Origin: an uncultured Pelagibacteraceae bacterium
GTDB lineage: Bacteria; Pseudomonadota; Alphaproteobacteria; Pelagibacterales; Pelagibacteraceae
DNA length: 64,000 nt
Assembly: GCA_902517615.1 (NCBI GenBank)
Contig: CABYCY010000010.1
Span: forward strand, 1-64,000
Direction of reading: 5' to 3'
Made by a program: the position numbers and the translations under genes
Shown here: one piece after another, positions 62,161-64,000 of the stretch
Layout: each line of letters begins with the position of its first letter
How positions within the stretch are numbered: position 1 is the stretch's first letter
Notes under the pieces: model-generated
What the model was told of the DNA's origin: nothing
Database searches by the model: none
What the model saw: only the letters and a program-made list of their open reading frames with translations

Positions 62161-63489
62161 ATGACGACATTACCTTCAAAAGCAAAAGTAGTCATTATTG
62201 GTGGTGGAATTCACGGTTTAAGCACTGCATGGAAACTATCTGAAACATATAAAAATCCAGGTGATATTATAGTACTTGAAAAAAAAGATACAGCAGCAGG
62301 TGCAAGCGGAATTGCGTGTGGTGTTGTTAGAAATAATTATTTTCAACCTGCAATGAGAGAGTTAATGGCTCACTCTGTTTCAGTTTGGGAGAGTGATCCA
62401 AAAGCTTGGAAATATAATGCTGTTGGTTATTTACAGATATCTCCAGAGGTAATGCATGATGATGTAAGATCAATTTATGAACAGCAAAAAGCTATTGGTT
62501 ATGAGTCAGAATTTATTGAAGGTAAAAAAGATTGTATGAATTATATGAAAGGTATGTTTGATGACTGGCAGGCTCAGGGAATTACATCTGTACTTCATGA
62601 AAAAAAAGGTGGTTATGCATTTAATAAAGACTCCATCAAAGCTCTAGAAAATAAATCTGTTACAAATGGAGTTAATGTAATTAAAGGTGTAAAAGTTACA
62701 GGATTTAAACGAGGTAGCAATAGCAAAGCAATAACAGGAGTAGAAACTGATAATGGTACAGTAGAGTGTGATCAAATTGTAGTTGGGGCTGGACCATGGG
62801 TAAGAGATTTTTGGAATATGTTAGAACTTCCCAAAACTACATGGATAAAAGATGATGATGGAAGATTTCATGAAGTCGATATGTGGAAATACTGGATGCT
62901 TCAAGAAGGAGTAATAGGAGTAGATAAAGATTTTTTAAAAATGAATGATGGAAATCAACCGCCAGTAATACACGTTGATTCAGATGCACCATTATATTCT
63001 GATAAAACAAAAAAATTAATTACAGAAAAACTTTGGGGAATTTATTATAAACCTGATATTGAAGGTTTAGGTGTTCAAGGAGGAACTTCTCCTTATATAG
63101 TAGATAAACATTTTGATAAGGTGAATGTTGATCCTTACGGCATAGAGTCACCAGAATACCAAACTACAGATGAATTTAATGATATGTGGTGTTCTGCCTT
63201 AGCTCATTGTCAAAAAAGATTTGAGGGTAAATCTGGTTTATATAGAAAAGGACCATCTGGTGGTTTAGGATGCATGACACCTGACTCTTTTCCAATCTTT
63301 GATAGATTTTTAGAAAACGTTTATATGATTGCTGATGCTAACCATGGATATAAAATGATTGGTGTGGGAGAGCTTGTTGCAAAAGAAATTCTTGGTACTG
63401 AAAGTGACTTATTAAAACCGTTTAGATTCAACCGATACGAGAAGGGTGAACTTCACCCTACTTCGAACAGTCCGTTCCCTTGGAGCTAG
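62161..63489 (+). CDS. FAD-dependent oxidoreductase (DAO/SoxB-like)
   Basis: 442 residues of the DAO superfamily: VVIIGGGIHGLSTAWKLSE (10-28), AAGASGIACGVVRNNYFQPAM, VVGAGPWVRDFW and a C-terminal GCMTPDSFPIFDRFL and ADANHGYKMIGVGELVAKE. It resembles sarcosine oxidase beta and N-methyl-amino-acid oxidising subunits. Next to a DUF1989-GcvT protein and a GS-like gene, it may be part of an N-methylglutamate-type route or another amine oxidation. Start is the ATG at 62161; the spacer 62059-62160 is AT-rich with no evident feature. Confidence 0.82.
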   Translation: MTTLPSKAKVVIIGGGIHGLSTAWKLSETYKNPGDIIVLEKKDTAAGASGIACGVVRNNYFQPAMRELMAHSVSVWESDPKAWKYNAVGYLQISPEVMHDDVRSIYEQQKAIGYESEFIEGKKDCMNYMKGMFDDWQAQGITSVLHEKKGGYAFNKDSIKALENKSVTNGVNVIKGVKVTGFKRGSNSKAITGVETDNGTVECDQIVVGAGPWVRDFWNMLELPKTTWIKDDDGRFHEVDMWKYWMLQEGVIGVDKDFLKMNDGNQPPVIHVDSDAPLYSDKTKKLITEKLWGIYYKPDIEGLGVQGGTSPYIVDKHFDKVNVDPYGIESPEYQTTDEFNDMWCSALAHCQKRFEGKSGLYRKGPSGGLGCMTPDSFPIFDRFLENVYMIADANHGYKMIGVGELVAKEILGTESDLLKPFRFNRYEKGELHPTSNSPFPWS

Positions 63490-63560
63490 ACTCTAAGCCT
63501 AGACACAAATAAATTTTTCAGCTAACTTTGAATAAATAAAATTCATTGAGGGGTGAAAAA

Positions 63561-64000
63561 ATGACCGATCTAGATAAACACGTTAAGCAACCGGGTAGAG
63601 CTAAATTAGTAAAGCAAGTTAGAGCTAAAATTAACGAACTTGGGATTGAATATATATTTTTTCAGTTCATATCTGTGACAGGAAGAGTTGTTGGTAAAGG
63701 AATTCCAACAGATCACTGGTAAAGAACTTGTGAGAAAGGTTTTCAATTAGTTTATGGAGCAACAGCAAATTTATTTACAGATCGTCATGGTAACTATATT
63801 GGTTACGGACCAGAAGCAAAAGAACTTGTTGGTATTCCTGACCCAGAAACATTTTGTCAACTGCCTTGGGATAAAAAAGTGGCACGAGTATTTGTTACTT
63901 GTTTTAGAAACAGAGAAGAAAGAGAAAACCCAGGTTCTCATTTAACTTCTGATTGTCGTGGAAATCTTAGAATTCATGCTCAAGAATTTAAGAAAAAACA
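63561..64000 (+). pseudogene. Glutamine-synthetase-like protein with an in-frame stop (3' end outside window)
   Basis: The ATG at 63561 has a strong GAGGGG upstream. The frame reads MTDLDKHVKQPGRAKLVKQV..., then GKGIPTDHW followed by TAA at 63720-63722 (codon 54). It continues in the same frame without another stop to the window edge: RTCEKGFQLVYGATANLFTD, GPEAKELVGIPDPETF, PWDKKVARVF, SDCRGNLRIHAQEF. GAA to TAA (Glu to stop) is the simplest change. The segment TDHW-x-RTCEKGFQLVYG fits GlnT-like or gamma-glutamyl-amide-forming GS proteins near amine genes. It may be a true nonsense mutation or a base error. Confidence 0.72.

Noticed and set aside
63754-63945. 63-aa ORF near the right edge
   Set aside because: It is out of frame with the GS-like sequence, which continues through this stretch with recognisable residues.

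Overview
The window is AT-rich, densely packed chromosomal DNA. Genes overlap by 1-4 bases (TAATG and ATGA junctions), proteins are rich in Lys, Asn and Ile, and the gene content is typical of the marine SAR11 / Pelagibacterales alphaproteobacteria: osmolyte ABC transporters, many tetrahydrofolate-linked demethylases, TMA monooxygenase, heterotetrameric sarcosine oxidase and a bhmT. I see no phage, IS element, integrase, CRISPR array, rRNA or tRNA. No stretch longer than 300 bases lacks a gene; the longest, 27852-28126, is a divergent promoter/leader region.

Layout. (1) 1-3962: partial persulfide-dioxygenase-like hydrolase, DUF4396 protein, cytochrome b561, then an iron(III) uptake locus. Here fbpA has a double Fur-type box, but fbpB is cut in half and fused tail-to-tail to a secreted-protein gene that is also cut. 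A two-tier RNA hairpin lies nearby. (2) 3963-8050: lysR, acuI and folE on minus; hisI, a 2OG oxygenase and DUF2237 on plus. (3) 8052-27851: twenty minus-strand genes with almost no gaps. They begin with a Rieske monooxygenase, bhmT and a dimethylglycine-dehydrogenase (DMGDH) paralogue. A methyltransferase, a DddP-like M24 protein, a kinase/nucleotidyltransferase/2OG-oxygenase/crotonase module, methanethiol oxidase (SBP56) and a ferredoxin follow. The run ends with a second DMGDH paralogue, etfB, etfA and the ETF-ubiquinone oxidoreductase that would take its electrons. (4) 28127-32220, plus: osmolyte binding protein, permease, MTHFR-like protein and a DmdA-like demethylase. (5) 32264-41303: small membrane proteins, an uncharacterised DUF3726 / 553-aa / zinc-ribbon / M19-like cluster, purEK, a cold-shock protein, racemase and EamA exporter. 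(6) 41310-48115: soxBDAG (soxB broken) and fhs. (7) 48107-59214: amidotransferase, Fe-ADH, tmm, gpsA, glpK and a complete proVWX-type transporter with a MORN protein inserted. (8) 59359-64000: DUF1989-GcvT fusion, winged-helix protein, FAD oxidoreductase and a glutamine-synthetase-like gene with an early stop, running off the window.

Together the genes describe uptake and stepwise demethylation of methylated osmolytes (glycine betaine, DMSP, TMA). Methyl groups would pass to THF or homocysteine, electrons to ETF or oxygen, and C1 units to Fhs. Sulfur-side functions (DddP-like lyase, AcuI, DmdA-like demethylase, methanethiol oxidase, and Tmm, which can also oxidise DMS) sit in the same 64 kb. 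Three genes or loci are damaged (fbpB plus its neighbour, soxB, the GS-like gene), which is either real decay or an assembly problem. All functional statements rest on recognising families by eye; no searches were run.
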